A DNA stretch of 64,000 bases from Begonia masoniana. Lineage: Eukaryota; Streptophyta; Magnoliopsida; Cucurbitales; Begoniaceae. The position numbers were made by a program, and so were the translations under genes. Below the pieces are notes generated by a model that ran no database searches, had not been told where the DNA came from, and saw only the letters and a list, made by a program, of their open reading frames with translations. Shown one piece after another: positions 50,929-63,700 of the stretch (within the stretch, counting starts at the first letter, position 1; the number at the start of each line of letters is the position of its first letter). Location: assembly GCA_022432975.1 (NCBI GenBank), contig CM039512.1, positions 6,832,858 through 6,896,857 of the forward strand, written 5' to 3'.

Positions 50929-52855
50929 CTCCGATTGATCGCTCAAAATAGCACCAAAAGGGATTCAATTCTCTCTCTTCGGGAAGAAAGTAGAAAAGCT
51001 TCTGAATTCAGTTTCGTTGGATCGACAACTCACGATTGAATGCCGACGTATTTGGAAAGCGTCCAAAAATTGACAGATCGAAACACAGCGGTGATAGAAC
51101 AAAATCAAGCAAAAAAAGACAGAGTGTGACGAGGATTTTGATAGAAAAATAGAAGAATCAGAGCAACTTTATAGAGAAAACTTGGCTGTTTTATCGGGAA
51201 AGAGAGAAAAGAAAACCCAATCAGATTAGGAGGAGGATGACTAACGAATTTCTCGCTCCAATCTCCATATCCAAGTTTAAATTATCATTCTCGAGAAGAT
51301 AAGGTCTCTGAATTTAGATTAATGTATTAATTCAAATAAAGACACAGATTTGGATTGTAATTACGACAGTGACTTATCATCCTCGTTTTTATGTCACAAA
51401 CAATATCCGTCTCTTGTACAAGGTAAAGGACGTGGCACCTCTCCCTCACGTGTAACTTGTAAGGATTTCTAATTCTAAACAATTAATTAAATTAAATAAT
51501 TTTATTTAAATATAAGGTAAATATCAAACTAAGAGCTGCCACCAATATTCGATTTTTTTTTTTTAATAAACGACACTTCAAAATTTGAAGTGTCGGCAAT
51601 AAACACCTTCGTATTAACGTCCGTTAAAACTCTGTCAATTCTCTCTTTATCTGTCGTTATTGATAATCAAAAAAATAATATCTTAGTACATGTTCTCTTT
51701 TAAATTAATATTCTAGTACAAGCGTAATGATAGGTTTATTTTCGAATTTTACATTCTTGTTTTATCTCTTATCATTCGTTAATTGGTGTAAGAAAAATTG
51801 GCCCAATAAAAAAATTAGTTATCCACTTGTAAGGACCATGTAATTAATAATGTTACTATTAAAATTTTAAATATTGTCACATACTTAAGATGCCACCAGA
51901 AGATCACGTATTTATAATGAATCCTCAATCCTATAACATATGAAGCTAGATAATAAAAAATTGGCCCGTTTATCATGATGGAGATAGTCAATTGATGATA
52001 TATGTGACACGTGAATAAGTTTATGTGCTATTGTCTAGAAGGTATTTTTTTATTTTATATATAAATATATTAGAGATTGGAGTGAAGATTGCATAGCTAA
52101 AAAAATACTCGTGACACATTCGTGACATTATTGTATGTTCCAATTGGTTTTTGTGTATGTTAATTTTAGTGTTGTATCGTATTGTGGCAATATATAGTTG
52201 TATTTATTGATAACCTAATGATTTATCTTTGTTTCAAACCGTTAATAATGGTTCAAATTTTGTGGTATGTAAGTGAGTTGTAAAGAAATAATAAGTGAGA
52301 ATAAGAGAGAGAGAAAGAAAGAAATAATTAGTGTTGATTATGTTTGAGTAAACGAAAGGGTTTTAAGACTAATCTCTTTAAAATAAGTTAGAATAAGTTA
52401 ACCAACTAATAAGATTTTCAAATTATGCCAATACAAAGAGTTGATTAATCAATAAGAGATTTTAGATTGTTCCGTGTGTGGTTGAGTTGAGATGAAGTCG
52501 ATGATTTGATAAAATTTTCAAGTTAATTCTTTGTTCATAACGTTGGGGTGTTTGCCGTTGTGCCGTGAAAAGGCTGTAGGCTGTGTTGCCCATTTGCGTG
52601 GTAGAAGAATGACTTAAAAATTTTATGAAATTAGTTTCGTTTGAAGCAGATGACTTTAGCTCATAAATCTTATCTACATAGAATAATTTAGATGATCAAT
52701 ACGATGAAATCAATAATTTAATACAATATGATTTGTTGGTCAATAAAGTTTGGTTACATATTCTCACTTATTGTTTAGAGATTGGGCTTAAAAAGGTTTA
52801 TTTGTTTATTCAAATGTAATTCAACATTTTTCTCTCCACGAATCTATCAAGCTTT
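50929..52855. other. Hexokinase upstream region and AT-rich intergenic DNA
   Basis: No gene is visible. The first few hundred bases should hold the hexokinase leader and promoter. The rest is AT-rich without recognisable elements. Confidence 0.5.
51430..51452. promoter_or_regulatory. ACGTGGC and CACGTG motifs upstream of hexokinase
   Basis: ACGTGGC (51430-51436), an ABRE-type word, and CACGTG (51447-51452) lie 11 bp apart, about 0.5 kb upstream of the start codon. Paired ACGT-core words are typical of ABA-responsive promoters; function here is inference. Confidence 0.35.
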
Positions 52856-53699
52856 ATGAATGATAATTTTTCTACTAAAAATGAAGAACTTATTGAACTA
52901 TTTGAAGAACAACAATTAAATAAATGGACTATTCCAGAAATAGAAAGTAAAATCATTTATAAAATGGGAACATTTGATAGTTTATTTAATCGTATAATAA
53001 AAATATCAGAGCAAACTATTTGCTTAGATACTCATGAAAAAACTATTAAACTTTTATGCTTAAAAGATATTTAGAGATATCTTAAAAAATATAAATATAT
53101 TCATATAGGTGTTATCCAAGTAGCTTTTAAACCTTTAACAATTCCTGGATTAAAAGCTAGTATTTTAGCAAGTCTTCTGACGCTAGATGTCAAAATTGGA
53201 AGGACTCTTTAATGGGAGTTATACAAATTAGTTTATGTCATGGTCCAATATATTTTAATGTATTTCCTAATCTTATTTTATTATTAACTGATAAAAATCT
53301 TTATGAATCAGTATCATTAAATATTCAAACTAATGGTTATGAATTTTTACCAGGATCCGAAACTATAGCTGTTATCTATTGAATAGGTTATAAAGTTATG
53401 AATACTTTATGTCCTAATGCTATACTAAAAAGTAATCCCGATAAAACTCTTCTTATAGAAAGTAATCTATTGACTACCAAAGTAGCTATACCTAGATTAA
53501 TAAATAGAGATGAAATTATATTTCCTACTCACTGGACTATTCCTCAAGCTGTGGAACCACAACCACTTATTAATGATCAAATAGATCAAATTATTCAAAC
53601 ACTAGAAGGTGAAATTGAAATTTCATTTGCTTCACATAATACAAGAAAAATATCTTTATCTCGCTCTTTATATTCTAGATCTTCTATGCCCTCATATAG
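52856..53699 (+). pseudogene. Endogenous pararetrovirus (Caulimoviridae) movement-protein remnant
   Basis: The plus strand encodes, in broken form, a segment resembling the movement protein of caulimovirids (30K superfamily): IQVAFKPLTIPGLKA near 53110-53157, then GPIYFNVFPNL and TNGYEFLPGSE. The reading is interrupted by a stop at 53072-53074, a frame break near 53175-53215 and a stop at about 53381-53383, so it is an old, non-functional integrated copy. The 3' side is cut off by the LARD-like element that begins at 53700; the rest of the virus copy, if present, would lie beyond that element and outside the window. AT-rich composition and A/T-ending codons are typical of such copies. Confidence 0.8.
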
Positions 53700-56600
53700 T
53701 GTGACGACCCCAATCAGGTTAGGGCCGCCACGGACTTGCCGTGACGTAATCCTTTAATCATTTTTTTTTTTACATCCCATAACCCTTAAACAAACTAACC
53801 ATAACGTAACCTTAACTTTAAACTCTCGTAACCACGTAAATTTTTCTTTTTATATCACTCATAACGTTTCGACTTCTAAACCATTAAATCGAAGTCTCGG
53901 ATTGTTGAAATCCCTTAAAATCACTCGTTCGTCGATCATCAAAACACAACACTAATATAACCTACAATTTTGGAAAACTCAAGAAAACGAACTGCGTGGA
54001 TCGCTCTAAAAATCGAGTATATCCTTACCTGTTTTAAAATAACCAAACAATTCCAGTATATTTCTAAAATTCAGACTCCACATTCTAAACGTTCTACTTC
54101 CACTACATATACATTAAAACTCGACTTTTCATACTTTTTTCTATCAAAACATCTTATCCACATACTTAAACACTTTCATACTTTCACAAACAAAACCGAC
54201 ACGTAAACCTACTAACCAATAAAACTCACTTCCATTCGCCACAAAACAGTTCAGGGCACACCATCGGATCATCAAGCCAGGCCAAAACACACCCCGTCGC
54301 CACGAGCACCACCCGTCGACCACCTATTCTTTGTCATCAAGAGGAACTCTCACCTTCACACCTGTCACCTACATCATACAACATAAACATTAAGCCTAAT
54401 GCTTAGTAAGGGGTGCACTAAACATAACATTACATATATGCATGACATTTGTAAAACAATTTCGTTTTGTTTCGTTAAACCATTTTCTTGCCCCGTGAGA
54501 ACCATACATGACTTGCCCCGTGAGAAACATACATGACTTGCCCCGTGAGAAACATACATGATTTGCCACGTGAGAACATACATGACTTGCCCCGTGAGAA
54601 CATACATGACTTGCCCCGTGAGAACATACATGACTTGCCCCGTGAGAAACATACATGACTTGCCCCGTGAGAAACATACAATTTGCCACGTGAGAAACAT
54701 ACAATTTGCCACGTGAGAAACATACATGACTTGCCCCGTGAGAAACATACATGACTTGCCCCGTGAGAAACATACATGACTTGCCCCGTGAGAAACATAC
54801 ATGACTTGCCCCGTGAGAAACATACATGACTTGCCCCGTGAGAAACATACAATTTGCCACGTGAGAAACATACATGACTTGCCCCGTGAGAAACATACAT
54901 GACTTGCCCCGTGAGAAACATACAATTTGCCACGTGAGAACATACATGACTTGCCCCGTGAGAAACATACATGACTTGCCCCGTGAGAAACATACAATTT
55001 GCCACGTGAGAAACATACAATTTGCCACGTGAGAAACATACATGACTTGCCCCGTGAGAAACATACATGACTTGCCCCGTGAGAAACATACATGACTTGC
55101 CCCGTGAGAAACATACAATTTGCCACGTGAGAAACATACATGACTTGCCCCGTGAGAAACATACAATTTGCCACGTGAGAAACATACAATTTGCCACGTG
55201 AGAAACATACAATTTGCCACGTGAGAAACATACATGACTTGCCCCGTGAGAAACATACAATTTGCCACGTGAGAAACATACAATTTGCCACGTGAGAAAC
55301 ATACATGACTTGCCCCGTGAGAAACATACATGACTTGCCCCGTGAGAAACATACAATTTGCCACGTGAGAAACATACAATTTGCCACGTGAGAAACATAC
55401 AATTTGCCACGTGAGAAACATACAATTTGCCACGTGAGAAACATACAATTTGCCACGTGAGAAACATACAATTTGCCACGTGAGAAACATACATGACTTG
55501 CCCCGTGAGAAACATACATGACTTGCCCCGTGAGAAACATACAATTTGCCACGTGAGAAACATACAATTTGCCACGTGAGAAACATACAATTTGCCACGT
55601 GAGAAACATACAATTTGCCACGTGAGAAACATACAATTTGCCACGTGAGAAACATACATGACTTGCCCCGTGAGAAACATACAATTTGCCACGTGAGAAA
55701 CATACAATTTGCCACGTGAGAAACATACATGACTTGCCCCGTGAGAAACATACAATTTGCCACGTGAGAAACATACAATTTGCCACGTGAGAAACATACA
55801 ATTTGCCACGTGAGAAACATACAATTTGCCACGTGAGAAACATACAATTTGCCACGTGAGAAACATACAATTTGCCACGTGAGAAACATACAATTTGCCA
55901 CGTGAGAAACATACAATTTGCCACGTGAGAAACATACATGACTTGCCCCGTGAGAAACATACATGACTTGCCCCGTGAGAAACATACATGACTTGCCCCG
56001 TGAGAAACATACATGACTTGCCCCGTGAGAAACATACAATTTGCCACGTGAGAAACATACATGACTTGCCCCGTGAGAAACATACAATTTGCCACGTGAG
56101 AAACATACAATTTGCCACGTGAGAAACATACATGACTTGCCCCGTGAGAAACATACAATTTGCCACGTGAGAAACATACATGACTTGCCCCGTGAGAAAC
56201 ATACAATTTGCCACGTGAGAAACATACAATTTGCCACGTGAGAAACATACATGACTTGCCCCGTGAGAAACATACATGACTTGCCCCGTGAGAAACATAC
56301 ATGACTTGCCCCGTGAGAAACATACATGACTTGCCCCGTGAGAACCATACATGACTTGCCCCGTGAGAAACATACATGACTTGCCCCGTGAGAAACATAC
56401 AATTTGCCACGTGAGAACATACATGACTTGCCCCGTGAGAAACATACATGACTTGCCCCGTGAGAAACATACATGACTTGCCCCGTGAGAAACATACATG
56501 ACTTGCCCCGTGAGAAACATACATGACTTGCCCCGTGAGAAACATACAATTTGCGTATGCACCTTTTATAAAACATGATGCATGAGGAATTCACATATGA

Positions 56601-57933
56601 CATATCATCAAACAACTCACAAACATACATAGACATTCTTTAATGAACCTAACAAACAACTATTAACTAATAACCTAGGCTACCCGACACGTCAAGACCC
56701 CACAATCAGAAAATCATCATCAAAAACAGAAAAGCCTAACGCTGATACGATGTAGGCCGTAAGGGCCGGAAGCCTAACACTCACTTACCTGGCGTCCTTA
56801 GCAATTTGTCTCTTTCTGAAATCTTAACCGCGGAACTTGGAAAACCTAAATATCAAAACATTGCATTAGAACTCGCTCTGCATAACTAAACTCTTATTTT
56901 CGTGAAAACATCTCAAATCAGTATTTTCTACCCTAATCCAACTAAAACCTAATTAAACGGCCACTAATTTGAGTTCGGTAAAAACCGACCCAAAAATTTA
57001 AACGAGCGTAACTTTTGCGTCGGTTATCGGAATCGAACGATTCCAGCGGCCACGTACTCCTGTAATAACCTATTTTAACCTGCCAAAAGGAATTTTAAAA
57101 CAAACAACCCTAGCTAGGTAAAAATATCAAAAACCCGAATCTGCCCTTAATCGAAAATTTCCCCCTTTCCGATTTTTCATCAAATTCCACCTATTTCCTC
57201 ACCAATCGACCACCCACACCTTCAATTTGACTAATCTAACCAAAATCCCGAGCTACACTCACCAAAACCGAAATGCCCTAAATCGGGCCTCACTGAATTT
57301 TGCCCAAACCGGGCTCAACACGGCCAGGCGACCAAAGCTGGACCAAGGGTCGGCAAACCCACGCCGGAGGTGACCGAAATTGGCCAGTGATCGGATCTCA
57401 ATCGAGCTCGTCACCCTCGGCCACAAACCGAATAAAAACAGGGCCAAAAATCGAGCTTACCGTTCGGTTTGTGCGCGAGGATGGTCGGAAATCGCACGTC
57501 GCCGTTGTCTGGCCGGAGAACGGCGAGAAATCGCCGGCGTTCGTCGGAGAAGAGTCGCTCGTCCCCTCCCCTGCGCCTTCGCTGCTCGACGTCGAACGAC
57601 AGAATGGCTTCGGCCATTCTGTCGTTTTAGTTTTTTTAAGTTATTATTATTATTTTTAATAATAATAATACTAATAATAATAATACTAATATCAATAATC
57701 CTATTAATTCCTATTAACACATTAATATACCGTTTTGCTCTTCCGTAAATTCCGTTAAATCTCGTTCTTAATTATAACCCACGGCTTAATTTCACTGGAA
57801 ATACCCGAATCTAAATTAATTAACCAATTAGGTTAACCAAACTTATTCACTTTTCTTTTAAATTACTTAAAACAATTATTTATTAAACAATTACCTATTA
57901 TTTTATTTTCTCTTAAAAATCCCGGGTGTTACA
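53700..57933 (-). repeat. 3' LTR of the LARD-like element
   Basis: 4234 bp, TG...CA ends. It holds a mosaic 23/25-bp tandem array at 54484-56554, a unique region after it, and a GC-rich part near 57300-57620. Overlapping frames around 57300-57700 show no recognised domain. Confidence 0.88.
54484..56554. repeat. Mosaic tandem array of 25-bp and 23-bp units (about 85 copies)
   Basis: Two unit types alternate irregularly: a 25-bp unit TGACTTGCCCCGTGAGAAAC+ATACA and a 23-bp unit ATTTGCCACGTGAGAAAC+ATACA. The 23-bp type contains the palindrome CACGTG. A few units lack one or two A or have CCATACA. The array has no stop codon in any minus-strand frame, which produces three overlapping frames of about 700 codons that are not genes. 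Confidence 0.95.
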
Positions 57934-57946
57934 TCCTTCCCTCCTT
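57934..57946 (-). promoter_or_regulatory. Polypurine tract of the LARD-like element
   Basis: The minus strand reads AAGGAGGGAAGGA immediately before the 3' LTR, preceded by GAGGACAAAATTTCATTT, the usual 3' end of plant gypsy elements. Confidence 0.8.
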
Positions 57947-60291
57947 AAATGAAATTTTGTCCTCAAAATTGTTGCTTGGTTAAACTTCTAATTACTTACC
58001 CTCACATTATTTACTTAACCATGCTCGCAATACCATTCACGACACTCCTATGGTCTCACCCACCCCTCGGGTCTCAATGGTTTCCTATATTCCAAAAGCT
58101 TTAAATTCTTTTAAATACTCACTTCGTAACTCAATCGCTCATACATCCATCGACTTCAACTTAACCTCCATCACTTAGACTCTCGATCCTCTCTAACTTA
58201 ACTCCAACTTAATTCTCCCTCTAACTAAGTTCATTTAGTTCCTAACTTTTCTTATTTCGTGCCAACAATATGCACTTAACCACATCAAAACCTCAAAGTT
58301 TCTTCAACTTCGTGACACTAAGAATTTGATACATAGATTTCTTATCCTAGCCCTCCATTTCAAACTTTTCTCTACCCTACTATCTCCTTTCTAAATTATC
58401 ACTCTCGCTTTCTAAACCTACTTACCTTGGGCAATTACAACATTTTCTTAACCACTCTAATGTCATTCTCGTACACAGGGCTTTAAATACTTAAATCTAC
58501 CCCTTGACGCTCTCAAGGTATACTCTAAGTTCTGTATTTACATCCTCTACACTCGATCTATCCAACTCTTACCTCGATCATCATTAATGACTAACAAATT
58601 TTTAAGTCTAAACTTCTTCATTAGACCATTCACCCAAGACTTCAAAGGGTGAATTATTAATTTGACAAAACTTAATAGTCGAAACTTTCTTAGTCCTCCT
58701 CATCCGGTAACTCATTACCATCAATCCGCACAACACTAACATTCGATCTTAATTTCAAATCTAAACCCTTTATTTAATTAAACGAAAATGTCCTACACTC
58801 ACTTTTAATATCTCACAAGGACTTCCTCCAAAGTTACAATCTAGTCCACTATCTTTCATTCCTGCTAATCAGGCTCTAATTATTCTACTTGGCTTCTTCG
58901 CAATAATTTGTCTAACAATTTTCTTGTTAGCAAACTTGTTGTAGGTAAACCTACAACCTTAATCTAAATCTTCTAAAATTCTTAAATCTTATCCTTCTGT
59001 TTTTCTCAAATACTTAGAAGTATCCATTACCTTTAATGGAACGAAGCATGTCATAGCTCGTACCACAAGCCCTATCAATTCTCAAGTCTCCAGGCAAATA
59101 ACAAAGCGGTCGAGTTCACTTCCTTAAATTCTCACGTGAATCGGCCTTCTCTTAATCCCTTATAGGCCAAGCTTTCTAACTCACCTAATTTGATCTCATT
59201 CTCCCGATTTCCTCAATTACCACTTAGGCGTTAAATTTGAACTGGCCTACGGCTTTAACCACCTATTGAGTAATGACTATTTCTACATCCACAAAGTTCA
59301 AAACTTTTCCGGCTTCACGCTCTACCGTTCGATCACTCATACGCACTTCGAGTCCCACTTCATTAGTCATCACCCAAACTCTCCAGTCAAATCTTTTCCC
59401 CCAAAATCTGGAAATGACTCTTCATTACGATCTACCTCTCAGGTCCTTTAAACACTAAAGTTCCTACTTCCATCTGGGTGGTAAGTCACAGGTTACGGTG
59501 TTTAACTCGAACTGTATCAACCTTAGACTTACTACTTATCTCTTATCTTTCTAAATCAAAAGTTAGAAATCAACTACTCGTTACTTTTCCTAATTTGGTA
59601 CTCACTCTGTCTAACAACACGCACACATGACTTGACGCGTCTATTATTCACAGACCGCCCTTAGCTTAACTAAGTTTTCTCCCTTATCTCGTTGGTCGTA
59701 AACCCCACACCTCAAAGAGAGAAACAAATCTCCCCTTTATCGACTAACCTTCTAAGGTGATACATATCTCCTAGCAAACGTCTAATTCTTGTAACTTAAG
59801 TACCACCTTATATAAGATTCTCTATTTTCTAACGTCTCTAAATTTGTTAACCTACCAACTTTACCTCAATATCTTTGTTCTCTTCACTGATATTTACTAA
59901 GTCACATGCTCCTATTCGACAATTCACCTAAGCTAGACTTTTGGTTATTATCACTTAGAAGGTTTGTCAACTAAAGTCCAGTCTATATCTATTCAACCGT
60001 TATATCTCTTAAGTTGCATTCCTCCAATGGTAATAAATTCTAAGTATGTACACACTCGCACAACTATCCCAGGTTATTAATCTCAATGCGTAACTTTCTC
60101 TATTTACCATCCTCCATCTATCCAATATACGAAAGTTACGTTTTAAACCCCTACTCTAATTACACTTCTACTCCAACGTTCCTTATCTTATCAATCACCA
60201 CTATATGAATATACCTGGAATAACCGATGATTGAGCGGTTCCCTCCTCTTCGATTAAGGTAGACATCCCCGAAGGACAACACGGTGGTATC

Positions 60292-60531
60292 TTATTCGGT
60301 CATAGACAATCTCTGGCCTTGTGCCCCACCATGACACTTCTTACACGTTTGGCATTGTGGGAACTGTACAAGCCTTCGTGCACGTTTCTCATCCATAAGG
60401 CTAATTAAATCCTCACCAACTCTTTTTATACCCCTAACTAGTAGCTCCTCCTCCTCTAGCTCAAAATCTCGCACCATATCTGTAAGCTGGCTAATGGGAT
60501 CCACTCGAAGTTGCCTAGGTGCTCTCGACAT
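60292..60531 (-). CDS. Short ORF near the 5' end of the LARD-like element
   Basis: 79 codons, starting MSRAPRQLRVDPISQL about 150 bp inside the PBS. It is charged and helix-prone (ELEEEELLVRGIKR) and ends with a CQTCKKCHGG cluster that resembles half of a zinc-binding site. Its position is where gag begins in related elements, so it may be a gag relic or a small element-specific protein. No homologue is recognised. Confidence 0.4.
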   Translation of the reverse strand: MSRAPRQLRVDPISQLTDMVRDFELEEEELLVRGIKRVGEDLISLMDEKRARRLVQFPQCQTCKKCHGGAQGQRLSMTE

Positions 60532-60680
60532 TTCTTGTTCCTAGACATAATACAAACACAAGACAAAACAATATAAACATCTATGAATAAGACTTAAACT
60601 TAAATACTTACAGTCGATGGAGAGTCCGCGTGCGGCGGTGTGTTTTTGGCAGGCACTTCGCAGAAGTCGCTTTTAAAACT

Positions 60681-60697
60681 CCGTCTCTCTGATACCA
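60681..60697 (-). promoter_or_regulatory. Primer-binding site of the LARD-like element
   Basis: The minus strand reads TGGTATCAGAGAGACGG, four bases inside the right LTR, matching the initiator-Met type PBS. Confidence 0.85.
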
Positions 60698-60701
60698 TAA
60701 C

Positions 60702-63700
60702 TGTGACGACCCCAATTAGGTTAGGGCCTCCACGGACTTGCCGTGACGTAATCCTTTAATCATTCTTCTGTTTTTTTTTACATCCCATAACCCTTAAACA
60801 AACTAACCATAACGTAACCTTAACTTTAAACTCTCGTAACCACGTAAATTTTTCTTTTTATATCACTCATAACGTTTCGACTTCTAAACCATTAAATCGA
60901 AGTCTCGGATTGTTGAAATCCCTTAAAATCACTCGTTCGTCGATCATCAAAACACAACACTAATATAACCTACAATTTTGGAAAACTCAAGAAAACGAAC
61001 TACGTGGATTGCTCTAAAAATCGAGCATATCCTTACCTGTTTTAAAATAACCAAACAGTTCCAGTATATTTCTAAAATTCAGACTCCACATTCTAAACGT
61101 TCTACTTCCACTACATATACATTAAAACTCAACTTTTCGTACATTTTTCTATCAAAACATCTTATCCACATACTTAAACACTTTCATACTTTCACAAAAA
61201 AAACCGACACGTAGACCTACTAACCAACAAAACTAACTCACTTCCATTCACCACAAAACAGTTCGGGGCACACCATCGGATCATCAAGCCAGGCCAAAAC
61301 ACACCCCGTCGCCACGAGCACCACCCGTCGACCACCTATTCTTTGTCATCAAGAGGAACTCTCACCTTCACACCTGTCACCTACATCATACAACATAAAC
61401 ATTAAGCCTAATGCTTAGTAAGGGGTGCACTAAACATAACATTACATATATGCATGACATTTGTAAAACAATTTTGTTTCGTTTCGTTAAACCATTTTCT
61501 TGCCCCGTGAGAACCATACATGACTTGCCCCGTGAGAAACATACATGACTTGCCCCGTGAGAAACATACATGACTTGCCCCGTGAGAAACATACATGACT
61601 TGCCCCGTGAGAAACATACATGACTTGCCCCGTGAGAAACATACATGACTTGCCCCGTGAGAAACATACATGACTTGCCCCGTGAGAAACATACATGACT
61701 TGCCCCGTGAGAAACATACATGACTTGCCCCGTGAGAAACATACATGACTTGCCCCGTGAGAAACATACATGACTTGCCCCGTGAGAAACATACATGACT
61801 TGCCCCGTGAGAAACATACATGACTTGCCCCGTGAGAAACATACATGACTTGCCCCGTGAGAAACATACATGACTTGCCCCGTGAGAAACATACATGACT
61901 TGCCCCGTGAGAAACATACATGACTTGCCCCGTGAGAAACATACATGACTTGCCCCGTGAGAAACATACATGACTTGCCCCGTGAGAAACATACATGACT
62001 TGCCCCGTGAGAAACATACATGACTTGCCCCGTGAGAAACATACATGACTTGCCCCGTGAGAAACATACATGACTTGCCCCGTGAGAAACATACATGACT
62101 TGCCCCGTGAGAAACATACATGACTTGCCCCGTGAGAAACATACATGACTTGCCCCGTGAGAAACATACATGACTTGCCCCGTGAGAAACATACATGACT
62201 TGCCCCGTGAGAAACATACATGACTTGCCCCGTGAGAAACATACATGACTTGCCCCGTGAGAAACATACATGACTTGCCCCGTGAGAAACATACATGACT
62301 TGCCCCGTGAGAAACATACATGACTTGCCCCGTGAGAAACATACATGACTTGCCCCGTGAGAAACATACATGACTTGCCCCGTGAGAAACATACATGACT
62401 TGCCCCGTGAGAAACATACATGACTTGCCCCGTGAGAAACATACATGACTTGCCCCGTGAGAAACATACATGACTTGCCCCGTGAGAAACATACATGACT
62501 TGCCCCGTGAGAAACATACATGACTTGCCCCGTGAGAAACATACATGACTTGCCCCGTGAGAAACATACATGACTTGCCCCGTGAGAAACATACATGACT
62601 TGCCCCGTGAGAAACATACATGACTTGCCCCGTGAGAAACATACATGACTTGCCCCGTGAGAAACATACATGACTTGCCCCGTGAGAAACATACATGACT
62701 TGCCCCGTGAGAAACATACATGACTTGCCCCGTGAGAAACATACATGACTTGCCCCGTGAGAAACATACATGACTTGCCCCGTGAGAAACATACATGACT
62801 TGCCCCGTGAGAAACATACATGACTTGCCCCGTGAGAAACATACATGACTTGCCCCGTGAGAAACATACATGACTTGCCCCGTGAGAAACATACATGACT
62901 TGCCCCGTGAGAAACATACATGACTTGCCCCGTGAGAAACATACATGACTTGCCCCGTGAGAAACATACATGACTTGCCCCGTGAGAAACATACATGACT
63001 TGCCCCGTGAGAAACATACATGACTTGCCCCGTGAGAAACATACATGACTTGCCCCGTGAGAAACATACATGACTTGCCCCGTGAGAAACATACATGACT
63101 TGCCCCGTGAGAAACATACATGACTTGCCCCGTGAGAAACATACATGACTTGCCCCGTGAGAAACATACATGACTTGCCCCGTGAGAAACATACATGACT
63201 TGCCCCGTGAGAAACATACATGACTTGCCCCGTGAGAAACATACATGACTTGCCCCGTGAGAAACATACATGACTTGCCCCGTGAGAAACATACATGACT
63301 TGCCCCGTGAGAAACATACATGACTTGCCCCGTGAGAAACATACATGACTTGCCCCGTGAGAAACATACATGACTTGCCCCGTGAGAAACATACATGACT
63401 TGCCCCGTGAGAAACATACATGACTTGCCCCGTGAGAAACATACATGACTTGCCCCGTGAGAAACATACATGACTTGCCCCGTGAGAAACATACATGACT
63501 TGCCCCGTGAGAAACATACATGACTTGCCCCGTGAGAAACATACATGACTTGCCCCGTGAGAAACATACATGACTTGCCCCGTGAGAAACATACATGACT
63601 TGCCCCGTGAGAAACATACATGACTTGCCCCGTGAGAAACATACATGACTTGCCCCGTGAGAAACATACATGACTTGCCCCGTGAGAAACATACATGACT

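Larger units (their letters stand above)
57934..60701 (-). other. Non-coding, strand-asymmetric interior of the LARD-like element
   Basis: No frame matching gag, protease, RT, RNase H or integrase was found on either strand. From about 57950 to 60200 the plus strand is very poor in G and rich in C (sampled lines have 3-9 G and up to about 18 C per 60 bases), so the sense strand is C-poor. A short open frame lies at 60292-60531, near the PBS. Confidence 0.75.

Noticed and set aside
54374..56636. Three overlapping minus-strand frames of about 700 residues with a GASHVCFSRGKSC-like repeat
   Set aside because: They come from a 23/25-bp tandem array without stop codons in any frame; no start context, splice signal or known domain supports translation.
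57300..57748. 119-122 residue plus frames in the left LTR
   Set aside because: GC-rich LTR sequence with overlapping frames on both strands and no recognised domain.
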